From positions 62,001 through 126,000 of the forward strand of contig NZ_LYVP01000006.1 in the NCBI RefSeq assembly GCF_001984065.1: a stretch of 64,000 bases of DNA. The letters run 5' to 3'. The notes beneath the pieces are model-generated. The model had not been told where the DNA came from, did not search any database, and saw only the letters and a program-made list of their open reading frames with translations. Positions 18,318 to 28,065 of this stretch are shown here, one piece after another. The DNA comes from Pseudomonas sp. KK4. GTDB taxonomy: Bacteria > Pseudomonadota > Gammaproteobacteria > Pseudomonadales > Pseudomonadaceae. A program made the translations under genes and the position numbers. Each line of letters opens with the position of its first letter. Positions within the stretch are counted from its first letter, which is position 1.

Positions 18318-18510
18318 ATTGCACCGTCTCGCCCACGGAAAGCCCTGATCGGGATTTCCGCGGGCCGACCCGGCAGGTAGCGCCCTTCAAAACGTTATAA
18401 ATCTGACGCCAAAAAACCAAATTCAGCTTAAATGTCTCCTGGCCAAGGCGCTAAACTGCGCGTACCCGAGAGCCTCCACACCCGAGCCCTGCGAGCCGGT
18501 TTGAGCTGAC

Positions 18511-21354
18511 ATGATCCGCACCCACGAAATCCGCCCCGATCTGGACGAGGGAATCGACCGCAAGGTTCTCAGCCAACTGCGCGCCCGTTTCCTCAAGCTC
18601 AACGAGGGCCGCATGGCGCGTGCCATGGAGGGTCTGTCGACCCGCCAGCAAAGCGTGCTGAGCCTGCTGCCGCTGTTTTTCCACGTCAATCATCCGCTGT
18701 TGCCAGGCTATGTATCGGGCAGCACGCCGGCCGGATTGTCGAATTTCGAACCCGAGGCCAACGTCCTGGCCGAAGCCCAGCGCCTGACCCGTTCGTTCTC
18801 CTACAAGCCGCGCCACGGCAGTAATCCACCGCGCCCGATCCACGGTCTGTTCCTGATGGGCAGCCTCGGCACATTGGCCCAGGCCGATCAAAGCGATATG
18901 GACGTGTGGGTGTGCCACGCCTCGGACTTGAGCGAGAGTGAACTGGGCGAGCTGCGCAAGAAATGTCAGTTGCTCGAAACCTGGGCCGCCAGCCAGGGCG
19001 CCGAGGCGCATTTCTTCCTGATCGACCCGGCCCGTTTCGTGCGCGGTGAGCGCGACAATCAGCTCAGTTCGGAAAATTGCGGCACCACCCAACACTATCT
19101 GCTGCTCGACGAGTTCTATCGCACGGCGATCTGGCTGGCCGGGCGCACGCCGATCTGGTGGCTGGTACCGGTCTATGAAGAGGCCAGCTACGACCGTTAC
19201 ACCCATACACTGATCTCCAAGCGCTTCATTCGCGCCGACGAGACCCTCGACCTGGGGCACCTGGCATTCATTCCCCCCGGCGAGTTTGTCGGTGCCGGGC
19301 TGTGGCAGTTGTTCAAGGGCATCGAATCACCGTACAAATCGGTGCTCAAGCTGCTGTTGACCGAGGTGTATGCCAGCGAACATCCGCGGGTCCAGTGTCT
19401 GAGCCTGCGCTTCAAACAAGCGGTGTTCGCCAACCAGCTCGACCTCGATGAACTGGACCCCTACGTGGTGGTTTACCGGCGCATCGAGGAATACCTCATC
19501 GCCCGCAACGAGCCGGAACGGCTGGAGTTGGTAAGGCGCGCGCTGTACCTCAAGGTCAACCGCAAACTCACCGGCAACAGCCGCACCCAGAGCTGGCAGC
19601 GCTCGCTGCTCGAGCGCCTGGCTCATGAGTGGCACTGGGATCAACGGCAGCTGACACTGCTCGACAGCCGCAGCCAATGGAAAGTCCGCCAGGTCAGCTC
19701 TGAGCGCCGGGCGCTGGTCAACGAACTCAATTACAGCTATCGCTTCCTGACCCAGTTCGCCCGCACCGAACAGACCGTCAGCCTGATCAACAAACGCGAT
19801 CTCAGCGTGCTGGGCCGGCGCCTGTATGCCGCTTTCGAGCGCAAGGCGGACAAGGTCGAGTTCATCAACCCGGGCATCGCCCCGGATCTGGCCGAAGACA
19901 CCCTGACCCTGGTGCACGCCCCGAACAAGAAGGAACCGGGACAATCCCAGTGGGGCCTGTACAACGGCAGCCTGACCGCTCTTGAGTGGGAGCACTTCGC
20001 GCCGATCAAGCGCAGCCGCCATCTGCTCGAGCTGCTGACCTGGTGTCACCGCAACGGGGTGATCGACAGCAGCACTCGCCTGGCCTTGCATCCTGGCGGC
20101 AGCGACCTGAGCGAGTTCGAGCTGTTCAACCTGCTCGGCAGCCTGCAACAAACCATCCCCCTGCCACTGCCGACCGTCAACGAAGAGCCGCTACTGCGCG
20201 CCAGCGTGCCCAGTGACGTGCTGATTCTGGTGAACATCGGCGTCGACCCGCTCAAGCACCACCGTGACCTGAACATCCTGATGACCACCGAGCGCACCGA
20301 TTCGCTGAGTTATGCGGGCGTCCGGGAAAACCTGGTGCTGACCCTGGACCAGGTCACGCTCAACAGCTGGAACGAAGTGCTGGTCAATCGCTTCGACGGC
20401 CCCCATGCCCTGCTCGACTGCCTGCGCGATTACCTCAACAATCTGCCCGCAGGCGTCCGGCAACCGAAGTTGCGTGTGCGCTGCTTCTGCCACAACCGCG
20501 CGCAGTTCATCGCGCAACGGGTCGAAGATATCCTCGACACGGCGCAAAACCTGTTGCTGAGCACGCTCAACCACCGCTACCTGATTCAGGTCCAGCAGCA
20601 TTACCACGTGCTGGAGCTGGTGCCGGGCCAGGTCAATCATGTGGCGCTGGACACCTTGCCGGCGCTGGTCGATTACCTGAGCGAGGAGCTGGCCAGTTAC
20701 AGCCCGCTGCACCTGGACCCAATGGCGCTGGAGGACCACGACCTGGCGCTGCTGCTGCCCATGGGCCAGCCGGACGGCATCCAGGTGTTTTATCGGATCA
20801 ACGAAGACCAGGCCGACCTGTACGTGCTCGACGAATTCAATGCCTTGTGGCAGCAGCGACTGCCGTGGCATGACGAGCAGAGCCTGCTGGTGCCGCTGCA
20901 ACGGTTCCTGCAATCGATCCAGTATCGACGTGATGCTTTGCTGCCCATGGAGGCGGCGCACCCCAAAAACCTGGACATCCTGTATTACCAGATCCTGCCT
21001 TCCGGCACCGGGCGCGCGCGCCGCGTCGACGCCCGGCCGGCGCCGCATACGCCGGTCAACAAGCCGTTCTATGACGTGCAGGCAATCGTCGGCAAAGCCG
21101 CACCGGGGGAAGTGCAGGTCACCTTGTATTGCAATCAGCGGGAGTTTTCAGAGCTCGAGCATGGCGACCAGCTGTTCAAGGTGGTCGCCCGGGAAATCGT
21201 CGATCAGCGCCGCGAGAGCCAGCGTTACCGCTGCTACATCACCGACCTGGACCTGTCGGGCCTGCTGGGTGATGGTCAGGGTTCAACCAATTTGTATCTG
21301 CGCTACAAGGCGGACCTGGAGCGCGCACTGAACGAGGCGCTCGATCAGGTCTGA
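18511..21354 (+). CDS. cyaA: class I adenylate cyclase
   Basis: A 947-residue cytosolic enzyme that makes cAMP from ATP, feeding Crp/Vfr regulation. The N-terminal catalytic half has the nucleotidyltransferase motif GSLGTLAQADQSDMDVWVC (about 113-131), with the metal-binding aspartates in SDMDVW. The C-terminal half is the regulatory region of class I cyclases. The length is slightly above that of E. coli CyaA. It converges with rnk, the two stops being only a few bases apart. Confidence 0.96.
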   Translation: MIRTHEIRPDLDEGIDRKVLSQLRARFLKLNEGRMARAMEGLSTRQQSVLSLLPLFFHVNHPLLPGYVSGSTPAGLSNFEPEANVLAEAQRLTRSFSYKPRHGSNPPRPIHGLFLMGSLGTLAQADQSDMDVWVCHASDLSESELGELRKKCQLLETWAASQGAEAHFFLIDPARFVRGERDNQLSSENCGTTQHYLLLDEFYRTAIWLAGRTPIWWLVPVYEEASYDRYTHTLISKRFIRADETLDLGHLAFIPPGEFVGAGLWQLFKGIESPYKSVLKLLLTEVYASEHPRVQCLSLRFKQAVFANQLDLDELDPYVVVYRRIEEYLIARNEPERLELVRRALYLKVNRKLTGNSRTQSWQRSLLERLAHEWHWDQRQLTLLDSRSQWKVRQVSSERRALVNELNYSYRFLTQFARTEQTVSLINKRDLSVLGRRLYAAFERKADKVEFINPGIAPDLAEDTLTLVHAPNKKEPGQSQWGLYNGSLTALEWEHFAPIKRSRHLLELLTWCHRNGVIDSSTRLALHPGGSDLSEFELFNLLGSLQQTIPLPLPTVNEEPLLRASVPSDVLILVNIGVDPLKHHRDLNILMTTERTDSLSYAGVRENLVLTLDQVTLNSWNEVLVNRFDGPHALLDCLRDYLNNLPAGVRQPKLRVRCFCHNRAQFIAQRVEDILDTAQNLLLSTLNHRYLIQVQQHYHVLELVPGQVNHVALDTLPALVDYLSEELASYSPLHLDPMALEDHDLALLLPMGQPDGIQVFYRINEDQADLYVLDEFNALWQQRLPWHDEQSLLVPLQRFLQSIQYRRDALLPMEAAHPKNLDILYYQILPSGTGRARRVDARPAPHTPVNKPFYDVQAIVGKAAPGEVQVTLYCNQREFSELEHGDQLFKVVAREIVDQRRESQRYRCYITDLDLSGLLGDGQGSTNLYLRYKADLERALNEALDQV

Positions 21355-21361
21355 GCGATCG

Positions 21362-21772
21362 TTACTGAGGGAAATCGCCACCGTTGGCCGGTTGCGATTC
21401 CACTTCGAGCAGGGTCAGTTTCAGGGTCTTGCCGCCGGGTGCCGGCCAGTCGATGTGCTGGCCGACTTTCAAGCCCAGCAGTGCGCTGCCCACCGGCGCC
21501 AGGATCGAGACCTTGCCTTCATCGGCGTTGGCATCCTTGGGGTAGACCAGGGTCAGGTGATAGTCCTTGCCGCTGCTCTCTTCACGGCAGTGAACACGGG
21601 AATTCATGGTCACGACATCGGCGGGCACTTCATCGTGGCCGACCAGCGTGTCGGCGCGGTCCAATTCGGTTTGCAGCGCAATAACGCCCGGCAGGGTTTC
21701 ATCCAGGCTGTCGATCAGACGCTCCAGACGCTGAACGTCCAGACGGGTAAGGGTGATGGAAGGTGCGGTCAT
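21362..21772 (-). CDS. rnk: Rnk, nucleoside diphosphate kinase regulator
   Basis: A 136-residue protein of the Rnk/GreA-like family, which binds RNA polymerase and influences nucleotide pools. It has an N-terminal helical hairpin (ITLTRLDVQRLERLIDSLDE) and a GreA-type C-terminal FKBP-like domain (VVTMNSRVHCRE, TLVYPKDANADEGKVSILAPVGSALLGLKVGQHIDW). The start MTAPSITLTRLD at 21772 fits the family; the frame is open upstream only through the terminator hairpin of the neighbouring operon. Confidence 0.93.
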   Translation of the reverse strand: MTAPSITLTRLDVQRLERLIDSLDETLPGVIALQTELDRADTLVGHDEVPADVVTMNSRVHCREESSGKDYHLTLVYPKDANADEGKVSILAPVGSALLGLKVGQHIDWPAPGGKTLKLTLLEVESQPANGGDFPQ

Positions 21773-21809
21773 GATCAGGGCAGACTCCTTTCTTCTGCAC
21801 GAAAAAAGC

Positions 21810-21838
21810 AAAACCCCGCCAGAAAAAGGCGGGGTTTT
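21810..21838 (-). terminator. intrinsic terminator of the cyaY operon
   Basis: AAAACCCCGCC and GGCGGGGTTTT form a perfect 11-base-pair stem with a seven-base loop, followed on the minus strand by GC and six T. It lies about 60 bases past the stop of the DUF1289 gene and just upstream of rnk. Confidence 0.9.
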
Positions 21839-21898
21839 CACAAGCCTCGATGGGTTGAGGCGTAGCCGGACACTATCACAGCTCAAAAAATATACAAG

Positions 21899-22150
21899 TC
21901 AGGGCAAATCGTGCCCTTGGCCTGGAACCTCTGGTGCGAGGGATTTGCGCTTGGCGGCGCTGGCACAGATCAGCCGCCGCCGTTCATCATCGGCCGAGCG
22001 CCACTCGCGAATGTCTTCGACATGGCGAAAACATCCGCGGCAGACCTTTTGCTCGTCCAAGCGGCACACACCGCTGCACGGCGATGGCACCGCCGGGCTG
22101 ACATTGCTGTAGAGCGGCTTGGGCGGGCGGACGGGGGCTGGCTGGGTCAC
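21899..22150 (-). CDS. DUF1289 domain protein
   Basis: An 83-residue protein carrying the DUF1289 cysteine motif PSPCSGVCRLDEQKVCRGCFR followed by EIREW and a charged C-terminus. The four cysteines in CX3C..CX2C spacing suggest metal binding, but no function is known. It begins with GTG at 22150 (MTQPAPVRPPKPL), four bases after the cyaY stop, so the two genes are an operon. The longer upstream reading of this frame is only the shadow of cyaY. Confidence 0.8.
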   Translation of the reverse strand: MTQPAPVRPPKPLYSNVSPAVPSPCSGVCRLDEQKVCRGCFRHVEDIREWRSADDERRRLICASAAKRKSLAPEVPGQGHDLP

Positions 22151-22154
22151 GGTG

Positions 22155-22487
22155 TTACAGGCCTTCGAAATCGAATTCGGCACCGGCCTGTTGCTTGACG
22201 ATGCGCTCGAGCATCTCGCCCAACTGCTCTTCGCTCTTGTCGCACATCCAGCGCTCGCTCTCTTCGTCGTAGTCGAAGTGGAAGCCACCGGACACCGCCG
22301 CCAGCCACAACTGCCGCAACGGCTCCTGGCGGCTGAAGATCAACTGAGTGCCGTTTTCGAACTTGACGGTCAGCACACCAGCCGAGCTCTCCAGATCGAT
22401 ATCCAGGTCGCTGTCATCAAAGATGTCTTCCAGGGTTTGCTGGGTGGCATCGACCAGATCGTGGAAACGCGCTTCGGACAAACTCAT
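22155..22487 (-). CDS. cyaY: frataxin-like iron-sulfur cluster assembly protein CyaY
   Basis: A 110-residue frataxin homologue, MSLSEARFHDLVDATQQTLED. The acidic first helix (EDIFDDSDLDIDLES) is the iron-binding ridge; the following strands (GVLTVKFENGTQLIFSRQEPLRQLWLAAVSGGFHF) are the family core. It regulates IscS-driven cluster assembly. It precedes the DUF1289 gene and is divergent from lptM, with a repeat between them. Confidence 0.95.
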   Translation of the reverse strand: MSLSEARFHDLVDATQQTLEDIFDDSDLDIDLESSAGVLTVKFENGTQLIFSRQEPLRQLWLAAVSGGFHFDYDEESERWMCDKSEEQLGEMLERIVKQQAGAEFDFEGL

Positions 22488-22832
22488 TACGGCAACCTCA
22501 AAAAATGTCTGATCAGGCTCAAGCGCCGCAAGATACGACCGAGTCCCGTCGATTGCAAAGGATAACGACCAGGAGCCTGTCTCTGTGGAAGCGAGCCTGT
22601 GGCGAGGGAGCATGCTCGCGCTGGGCCGCGAAGCGGTCCCCAAGCGCCTTGCGTCTGCTGCGCAGCCGAGCGCGAGCAAGCTCCCTCGCCACACAAGCCC
22701 GCTCCCACATTGGATCGCACGTGTCCTGTCGGTATCCGGCAAGGCCCGCCGGACGGGCGGCCGCTCGCATAGGCAAGCTGCCGGGTGGCCGGTATACTCC
22801 GGCGCAATTAATGCATTTTCAAGGATTTCGCC
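22488..22832. other. cyaY-lptM divergent intergenic region
   Basis: These 345 bases separate the divergent starts of cyaY and lptM. Besides the repeat at 22598-22713 they hold an AT-richer stretch (about 22788-22825) just before lptM that should contain its promoter. No open reading frame with a credible ribosome binding site was seen. Confidence 0.6.
22598..22713. repeat. inverted repeat plus partial REP in a divergent promoter region
   Basis: Arms TGTGGCGAGGGAGCATGCTC and GAGCAAGCTCCCTCGCCACA enclose about 55 bases including CCGCGAAGCGGTCC. It is followed directly by a truncated REP half (CAAGCCCGCTCCCACATTGG). It is unusual among the repeats here in lying between two gene starts. Confidence 0.82.
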
Positions 22833-23006
22833 ATGAAGCGCCTGATCTCTTCCCTTGCCGCGCTCCTCGCGGTTGCCTGTCTCGTGACGGCCTGCGGCCA
22901 GAAAGGCCCGCTGTACCTGCCCGACGAAGACCAGGACCCGGCCGAGCAGGCCAAGTCCTCGCAGAAGCAGCCGTCGAAGGCTCACAAGCACGACGTCTAC
23001 CAATAA
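22833..23006 (+). CDS. lptM: LptM (LppL/YifL) lipoprotein, LPS translocon maturation chaperone
   Basis: A 57-residue lipoprotein. Residues 1-20 are a signal peptide ending in the lipobox LVTA-C21, and the mature part begins CGQKGPLYLP, the hallmark of the YifL/LptM family. In E. coli LptM binds LptD and promotes its correct disulfide bonds; the P. aeruginosa gene was named lppL. The C-terminus is short, polar and disordered. It is the first gene of the lptM-lysA-dapF operon, with lysA starting ten bases later and AAGGA upstream of its ATG. Confidence 0.92.
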   Translation: MKRLISSLAALLAVACLVTACGQKGPLYLPDEDQDPAEQAKSSQKQPSKAHKHDVYQ

Positions 23007-23015
23007 GGGATCACC

Positions 23016-24263
23016 ATGGACGCTTTTAACTACCGTGACGGTGAACTGTTCGCGGAAGGTGTTGCCCTGTCTGCTATCGCCGATCGCTTTGGTACACCGA
23101 CCTACGTTTATTCCCGTGCCCACATCGAAGCCCAATACCTGGCTTATGCCAATGCCCTGAACGGCATGCCGCACCTGGTGTGCTTTGCGGTCAAGGCCAA
23201 CTCCAACCTGGGTGTACTGAATGTCCTGGCGCGTCTGGGCGCCGGTTTCGACATCGTTTCCCGTGGCGAGCTGGAACGCGTACTGGCCGCTGGCGGCAGC
23301 GCCGACAAGATCGTGTTCTCCGGTGTCGGCAAGACCCGCGACGACATGCGTCGCGCCCTGGAAGTCGGCGTGCACTGCTTCAACGTCGAATCCACCGATG
23401 AGCTGGAGCGCCTGCAAGTGGTCGCCGCCGAGCTGGGCGTTCGCGCGCCGATCTCCCTGCGCGTGAACCCGGACGTCGATGCCGGCACCCACCCGTACAT
23501 TTCCACCGGTCTCAAAGAGAACAAGTTCGGCATCGCCATCGCCGACGCCGAAGACGTGTACGTGCGCGCCGCGCAATTGCCGAACCTGGAAGTGGTCGGC
23601 GTCGACTGCCACATCGGTTCGCAACTGACCACCCTGGCGCCGTTCATCGATGCCCTCGACCGCCTGCTGGGCCTGGTCGACCGCCTCGGCGACTGCGGCA
23701 TCTACCTGCGTCACATCGACCTCGGCGGCGGCCTGGGCGTACGTTATTGCGATGAGGAGCCGCCACTGGCCGGCGACTACATCAAGGCTGTGCGCGAGCG
23801 TCTCGATGGCCGTGACCTGGCGCTGGTGTTCGAACCGGGCCGCTTTATCGTGGCCAACGCCGGCGTGCTGCTGACTCAGGTTGAATACCTCAAGCACACC
23901 GAACACAAAGACTTCGCCATCGTCGATGCGGCCATGAACGACCTGATCCGCCCGGCGCTGTACCAGGCCTGGATGGACGTCACCGCCGTGCGCCCGCGCG
24001 ATACCGCCGCGCGCACCTACGACATCGTCGGGCCGATCTGCGAAACCGGCGACTTCCTGGCCAAGGAGCGTGAGCTGGCGCTGGAGGAAGGTGATCTGCT
24101 GGCCGTGCATTCGGCCGGCGCCTACGGGTTTGTCATGAGTTCCAACTACAACACCCGCGGCCGCGCCGCCGAAGTGTTGGTGGACGGTGATCAGGCATTT
24201 GAAGTACGTCGCCGCGAGACGGTAGCCGAGTTGTTCGCTGGCGAAAGCCTGCTGCCGGAGTAA
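23016..24263 (+). CDS. lysA: diaminopimelate decarboxylase
   Basis: A 415-residue PLP enzyme of the alanine-racemase/ornithine-decarboxylase fold that converts meso-diaminopimelate to lysine. The PLP lysine is K60 in [22 protein letters not shown] and HIGSQLT are family motifs, and the active-site cysteine lies in [11 protein letters not shown] (about 345). It is preceded by lptM and followed four bases later by dapF, the enzyme that makes its substrate. Confidence 0.97.
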   Translation: MDAFNYRDGELFAEGVALSAIADRFGTPTYVYSRAHIEAQYLAYANALNGMPHLVCFAVKANSNLGVLNVLARLGAGFDIVSRGELERVLAAGGSADKIVFSGVGKTRDDMRRALEVGVHCFNVESTDELERLQVVAAELGVRAPISLRVNPDVDAGTHPYISTGLKENKFGIAIADAEDVYVRAAQLPNLEVVGVDCHIGSQLTTLAPFIDALDRLLGLVDRLGDCGIYLRHIDLGGGLGVRYCDEEPPLAGDYIKAVRERLDGRDLALVFEPGRFIVANAGVLLTQVEYLKHTEHKDFAIVDAAMNDLIRPALYQAWMDVTAVRPRDTAARTYDIVGPICETGDFLAKERELALEEGDLLAVHSAGAYGFVMSSNYNTRGRAAEVLVDGDQAFEVRRRETVAELFAGESLLPE

Positions 24264-24267
24264 AACC

Positions 24268-25098
24268 ATGCTGCTGCGTTTTACCAAAATGCACGGCCTG
24301 GGCAACGACTTCATGGTCCTCGACCTGGTCAGCCAGCACGCGCACATTTTGCCCAAGCACGCCAAGCTGTGGGGCGATCGGCACACCGGCATCGGTTTCG
24401 ACCAGTTGCTGATCGTCGAAGCACCGAGCAACCCGGATGTGGATTTCCGCTATCGGATCTTCAACTCCGACGGCTCTGAAGTGGAACAGTGCGGCAACGG
24501 TGCCCGCTGTTTCGCCCGTTTTGTGCTCGACAAGCGTCTGACCGCCAAGCGTCAGATCCGCGTCGAAACCAAAAGCGGCATCATTGAGCTGGATGTTCGC
24601 AACGACGGCCAGATCGGCGTCAACATGGGCGCACCGCGCCTGGTGCCGGCGGACATTCCGTTCCAGGCAACGGAGCAGGCCCTTAGCTATCAGGTCGACG
24701 TCGACGGCAAAGCGGTCGATTTGGCGGCGGTGTCCATGGGCAACCCCCATGCGGTGCTGCGGGTCAGCGATATCAACAATGCACCGGTGCATGACCTGGG
24801 GCCGAAAATCGAACATCACCCGCGCTTCCCGGCGCGGGTCAATGTCGGCTTCATCCAGGTCATCGACCGCAATCGCGCGCAGTTGCGCGTCTGGGAACGC
24901 GGTGCCGGGGAAACCCAGGCCTGCGGCACCGGCGCCTGTGCCGCCGCGGTGGCCGCGATCAGCCAGGGGTGGATGGATTCGCCGCTATTGATCGACCTGC
25001 CTGGCGGGCGTCTGTCCATTGAATGGGCAGGCCCTGGCCAACCGGTCATGATGACCGGCCCGGCAGTACGCGTATACGAAGGACAAGTGCGTCTTTGA
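24268..25098 (+). CDS. dapF: diaminopimelate epimerase
   Basis: A 276-residue cofactor-independent epimerase that turns LL-diaminopimelate into the meso form needed for peptidoglycan and lysine. The two catalytic cysteines are C75 (EQCGNGARC) and C219 (QACGTGACA). The N-terminus [15 protein letters not shown] is diagnostic. It is co-transcribed with lysA. Confidence 0.97.
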   Translation: MLLRFTKMHGLGNDFMVLDLVSQHAHILPKHAKLWGDRHTGIGFDQLLIVEAPSNPDVDFRYRIFNSDGSEVEQCGNGARCFARFVLDKRLTAKRQIRVETKSGIIELDVRNDGQIGVNMGAPRLVPADIPFQATEQALSYQVDVDGKAVDLAAVSMGNPHAVLRVSDINNAPVHDLGPKIEHHPRFPARVNVGFIQVIDRNRAQLRVWERGAGETQACGTGACAAAVAAISQGWMDSPLLIDLPGGRLSIEWAGPGQPVMMTGPAVRVYEGQVRL

Positions 25099-25111
25099 GT
25101 GAGCCAAAGCC

Positions 25112-25837
25112 ATGACCGATAAGCCACAGGTACCCGCCCGACAGCCCGACGAATCAGCGTCCGAAAGCCTGGAGGCGGCGGCCGTTGCCGCGTACCTGGA
25201 GGCTCATCCGGATTTTTTCGTCGAGCACGAAGAACTGCTGCCGGCCATGCGCATTCCCCATCGACGCGGCGACACCGTGTCGCTGGTCGAGCGGCAGATG
25301 ACCATCCTGCGTGACCGCAACATCGAGCTGCGTCATCGCCTCTCGCACTTGATGGACGTGGCCCGCGACAACGACCGTCTCTTCGACAAGACCCGCCGCC
25401 TGATTCTCGCGCTGATGGACACCAGCACCCTGGAAGACGTGGTGATGTGCGTCGAAGACAGCCTGCGCCAGGATTTCCAGGTGCCCTTCGTCAGCCTCAT
25501 TCTGCTGGGCGACAACCCCACACCGGTCGGCCGCTGGGTCACCCACGCCGAGGCGCAAGTGGCTATCGGCGGCCTGCTGCAGGAAGACAAAAGTGTCAGC
25601 GGCAGCCTGCGCGAGCATGAACTGGACTTCCTGTTCGGCGAAGAACAGCGCAAGCAGATTGGCTCCACCGCGGTGGTTGCCATCTCCCACCAGGGCATCC
25701 ATGGCATCCTGGCCATCGCCAGCCGTGACCCGCAACACTACAAAAGTTCTGTGGGCACGCTGTTCCTGAGCTACATCGCCGAAGTCATGGGCCGCGTGCT
25801 GCCACGGATCAACAGCTCCCTGCGTTCGGTACGCTGA
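25112..25837 (+). CDS. DUF484 family protein
   Basis: A 241-residue cytosolic protein of the DUF484 family, regularly found between dapF and xerC in gamma-proteobacteria. The N-terminal helix [29 protein letters not shown] is the family signature. A coiled coil follows ([41 protein letters not shown]) and then a GAF-like domain (about 95-235). Its role is unknown; the fixed position suggests a link to xerC. Confidence 0.9.
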   Translation: MTDKPQVPARQPDESASESLEAAAVAAYLEAHPDFFVEHEELLPAMRIPHRRGDTVSLVERQMTILRDRNIELRHRLSHLMDVARDNDRLFDKTRRLILALMDTSTLEDVVMCVEDSLRQDFQVPFVSLILLGDNPTPVGRWVTHAEAQVAIGGLLQEDKSVSGSLREHELDFLFGEEQRKQIGSTAVVAISHQGIHGILAIASRDPQHYKSSVGTLFLSYIAEVMGRVLPRINSSLRSVR

Positions 25838-25839
25838 AC

Positions 25840-26739
25840 ATGGAACGGCAACTGGACGCTTACTGCGAACACCTGCGCAGTGAGCGGCAGGTGTCGCCGC
25901 ACACGCTGTCGGCCTACCGTCGCGATCTCGATAAAGTCCTGGGCTGGTGCGTCAAGCAGGGTATCGGCAGTTGGGCGGCGCTGGATATCCAACGGCTGCG
26001 CAGCCTGATCGCCCGGCTGCACTCCCAAGGCCAATCCTCCCGCAGCCTTGCGCGATTGCTGTCGGCCGTCCGTGGGCTCTATCACTACCTGAATCGCGAA
26101 GGCCTGTGCGATCACGACCCGGCCAATGGCCTGGCGCCGCCCAAGGGCGAACGCCGGTTGCCGAAAACCCTGGATACCGACCGCGCGCTGCAACTGCTCG
26201 AAGGCGGGGTCGAGGATGATTTTCTGGCCCGGCGCGATCAGGCGATTCTGGAGCTGTTTTACTCGTCCGGATTGCGCCTGTCCGAGCTGACCGGGCTGAA
26301 CCTCGATCAGCTCGATCTGGCCGACGGTATGGTCCAGGTGCTCGGCAAGGGCAGCAAAACCCGCTTGTTGCCGGTGGGCAAGAAGGCGCGCGAGGCGCTG
26401 GAGTTGTGGCTGCCCTTGCGGGCCATGACCAACCCGGTGGACGATGCGGTATTTGTCAGCCAGCAAGGCCGACGCCTGGGTCCTCGGGCCATTCAGGTAC
26501 GGGTCAAGACAGCCGGCGAGCGTGAATTGGGACAGAACCTGCACCCGCACATGCTGCGGCACTCGTTCGCCAGTCATTTGCTCGAGTCCTCCCAGGACCT
26601 GCGAGCGGTGCAGGAACTGCTTGGCCACTCCGACATCAAGACCACGCAGATCTATACCCACCTGGACTTCCAGCACCTGGCCACGGTCTACGACAGCGCC
26701 CATCCACGGGCCAAACGCATTAAAGGCGACGATTCATGA
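25840..26739 (+). CDS. xerC: site-specific tyrosine recombinase XerC
   Basis: A 299-residue recombinase that resolves chromosome dimers at dif together with XerD. The N-terminal SAM-like core-binding domain covers about 1-85 and the catalytic domain about 105-290. Active-site residues visible are R146 (GLRLSEL), K170, H237 and R240 (HMLRHSF), H263 (LGHSD) and Y272 (QIYTH). The gene was named sss in some pseudomonads, where it affects root colonisation and phase variation. It starts two bases after the DUF484 gene and its stop overlaps the next gene. Confidence 0.96.
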   Translation: MERQLDAYCEHLRSERQVSPHTLSAYRRDLDKVLGWCVKQGIGSWAALDIQRLRSLIARLHSQGQSSRSLARLLSAVRGLYHYLNREGLCDHDPANGLAPPKGERRLPKTLDTDRALQLLEGGVEDDFLARRDQAILELFYSSGLRLSELTGLNLDQLDLADGMVQVLGKGSKTRLLPVGKKAREALELWLPLRAMTNPVDDAVFVSQQGRRLGPRAIQVRVKTAGERELGQNLHPHMLRHSFASHLLESSQDLRAVQELLGHSDIKTTQIYTHLDFQHLATVYDSAHPRAKRIKGDDS

Positions 26740-27440
26740 CGATCCAACTGATCACCTTCGACCTTGATGACACGCTGTGGGACACCGCCCCAGTGATTGT
26801 CAGCGCCGAAGCCGTATTGCGTGCCTGGCTGACCGAGCACGCGCCGAACCTGGGCGCGGTGCCGGTGGAGCACCTGTGGGCGATTCGCGAACGCATCCTG
26901 AGCATCGAGCCGAACCTCAAGCACCGCATCAGCGCCCTGCGCCGGCGCGTCCTGTTCCAGGCCCTGGAAGAAGCCGGCTACCCTCATGCAGAAGCCGCGG
27001 ACCTGGCCGACCAGAGTTTCGAGGTATTCCTGCATGCCCGGCATCAACTGGAGATCTTCCCGGAAGTGCAACCGACCCTGGAAGTACTGGCCAACCACTA
27101 CGCCTTGGGTGTGGTCACCAACGGCAACGCCGATGTACGTCGCCTGGGGCTGGCGGACTACTTCAAGTTTGCGCTGTGCGCCGAAGATATCGGCATCGCC
27201 AAGCCCGATGCGCGGCTGTTCCATGAGGCCTTGCAGCGCGGCGGTGCGACGCCCGAGAAGGCGGTGCATATCGGCGACCACCCGGGCGATGACATTGCTG
27301 GCGCCCAGCAAGCAGGATTGCGCGCGATCTGGTTCAACCCGGCGGGCAAGGCCTGGGAGGCAGACCGCTTGCCGGATGCAGAGATCCGTAGCCTGACCGA
27401 ATTGCCGGCGTTGCTGGCGATGTGGAACGCCGGACACTGA
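26736..27440 (+). CDS. HAD-superfamily hydrolase
   Basis: A 234-residue cytosolic phosphatase-like protein. Motif I is DLDDTLWDT (D9, D11), motif II is [11 protein letters not shown] and motif IV is [18 protein letters not shown] helical cap lies between motifs I and II, as in the YigB/phosphoglycolate phosphatase subgroup. A YigB-like FMN phosphatase role is plausible given its position after xerC, as in E. coli, but is not proven. Its ATG overlaps the xerC stop by four bases. Confidence 0.9.
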   Translation: MTIQLITFDLDDTLWDTAPVIVSAEAVLRAWLTEHAPNLGAVPVEHLWAIRERILSIEPNLKHRISALRRRVLFQALEEAGYPHAEAADLADQSFEVFLHARHQLEIFPEVQPTLEVLANHYALGVVTNGNADVRRLGLADYFKFALCAEDIGIAKPDARLFHEALQRGGATPEKAVHIGDHPGDDIAGAQQAGLRAIWFNPAGKAWEADRLPDAEIRSLTELPALLAMWNAGH

Positions 27441-27463
27441 CTCCGGATCGTACACACATCCAA

Positions 27464-27553
27464 TGTGGGAGCGGGCTTGCTCGCGAAAGCGGTGGGTCAG
27501 CCGACATCAGTGGTCACTGGCACGCCCCTTTCGCGAGCAAGCCCGCTCCCACA
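27464..27553. repeat. REP doublet at a convergent gene end
   Basis: TGTGGGAGCGGGCTTGCTCG and its complement face each other about 40 bases apart, between the HAD gene and sutA. Confidence 0.93.
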
Positions 27554-27592
27554 ATGGATCATGCCGAATCCGAGCGTTTTGATTCAGGCATG

Positions 27593-27621
27593 AAAAAGCC
27601 CGCAGCGACGGCGGGCTTTTT
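27593..27621. terminator. bidirectional intrinsic terminator
   Basis: AAAAAGCCCGC and GCGGGCTTTTT pair around a short loop, with A and T runs on both sides. It lies 20 bases past the sutA stop and after the HAD gene end, so it can serve both. Confidence 0.88.
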
Positions 27622-27640
27622 CGGCAAGCGCGAAACAGGC

Positions 27641-27964
27641 TCAGATAGGCCGGCTGCCGTACTTGTTGTCAGGCTTCTTGGGCGGATCGGCGACCACATT
27701 GGCCTCCACTTCCTGCACCTTGCCGCCACGGGCCAGGAACTCTTCCATGGCTTTGGCCAGGGCGTCGCGCTCCTTGTTCTTGGCTTCGACACTCGGCAGC
27801 TCATCGACTGATACCGCAGCCTTGGCCTTGCCTTTGGCGGTCACGACGGGTGCATCGCCGCCGTCGTCTTCAGCGACGTCTTCGGCCGCTGCTTCCAGAC
27901 CTTCTTCGGTTTCGTCGTCGTCGCCTACTTCGAGGTCGTCGTTTTCCAGATCATCGTCGCTCAT
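27641..27964 (-). CDS. sutA: SutA, RNA polymerase-binding slow-growth regulator
   Basis: A 107-residue, very acidic, mostly disordered protein. The N-terminus is nearly all D and E (MSDDDLENDDLEVGDDDETEE), followed by a short helix (KNKERDALAKAMEEFLARGG) and the conserved tail VQEVEANVVADPPKKPDNKY. This matches SutA of P. aeruginosa, which binds RNA polymerase and raises transcription of ribosomal and other genes in slow-growing cells. It is a single gene with its own terminator. Confidence 0.85.
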   Translation of the reverse strand: MSDDDLENDDLEVGDDDETEEGLEAAAEDVAEDDGGDAPVVTAKGKAKAAVSVDELPSVEAKNKERDALAKAMEEFLARGGKVQEVEANVVADPPKKPDNKYGSRPI

Positions 27965-28065
27965 GTTCTACCTCATGACTTGCGAAAAGCAGATTAGTTA
28001 TAGCCCAGCTTTGCCCTCTGTCGAAGGCTGCCGGAAAAAAATCAACAGCCGCTGCTGACCAGCGG

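Noticed and set aside
22155..24431. Minus-strand open frame of 758 codons across cyaY, lptM, lysA and dapF
   Set aside because: Only its last 110 codons (CyaY) are real; the rest is antisense to lysA and dapF and passes through a repeat.
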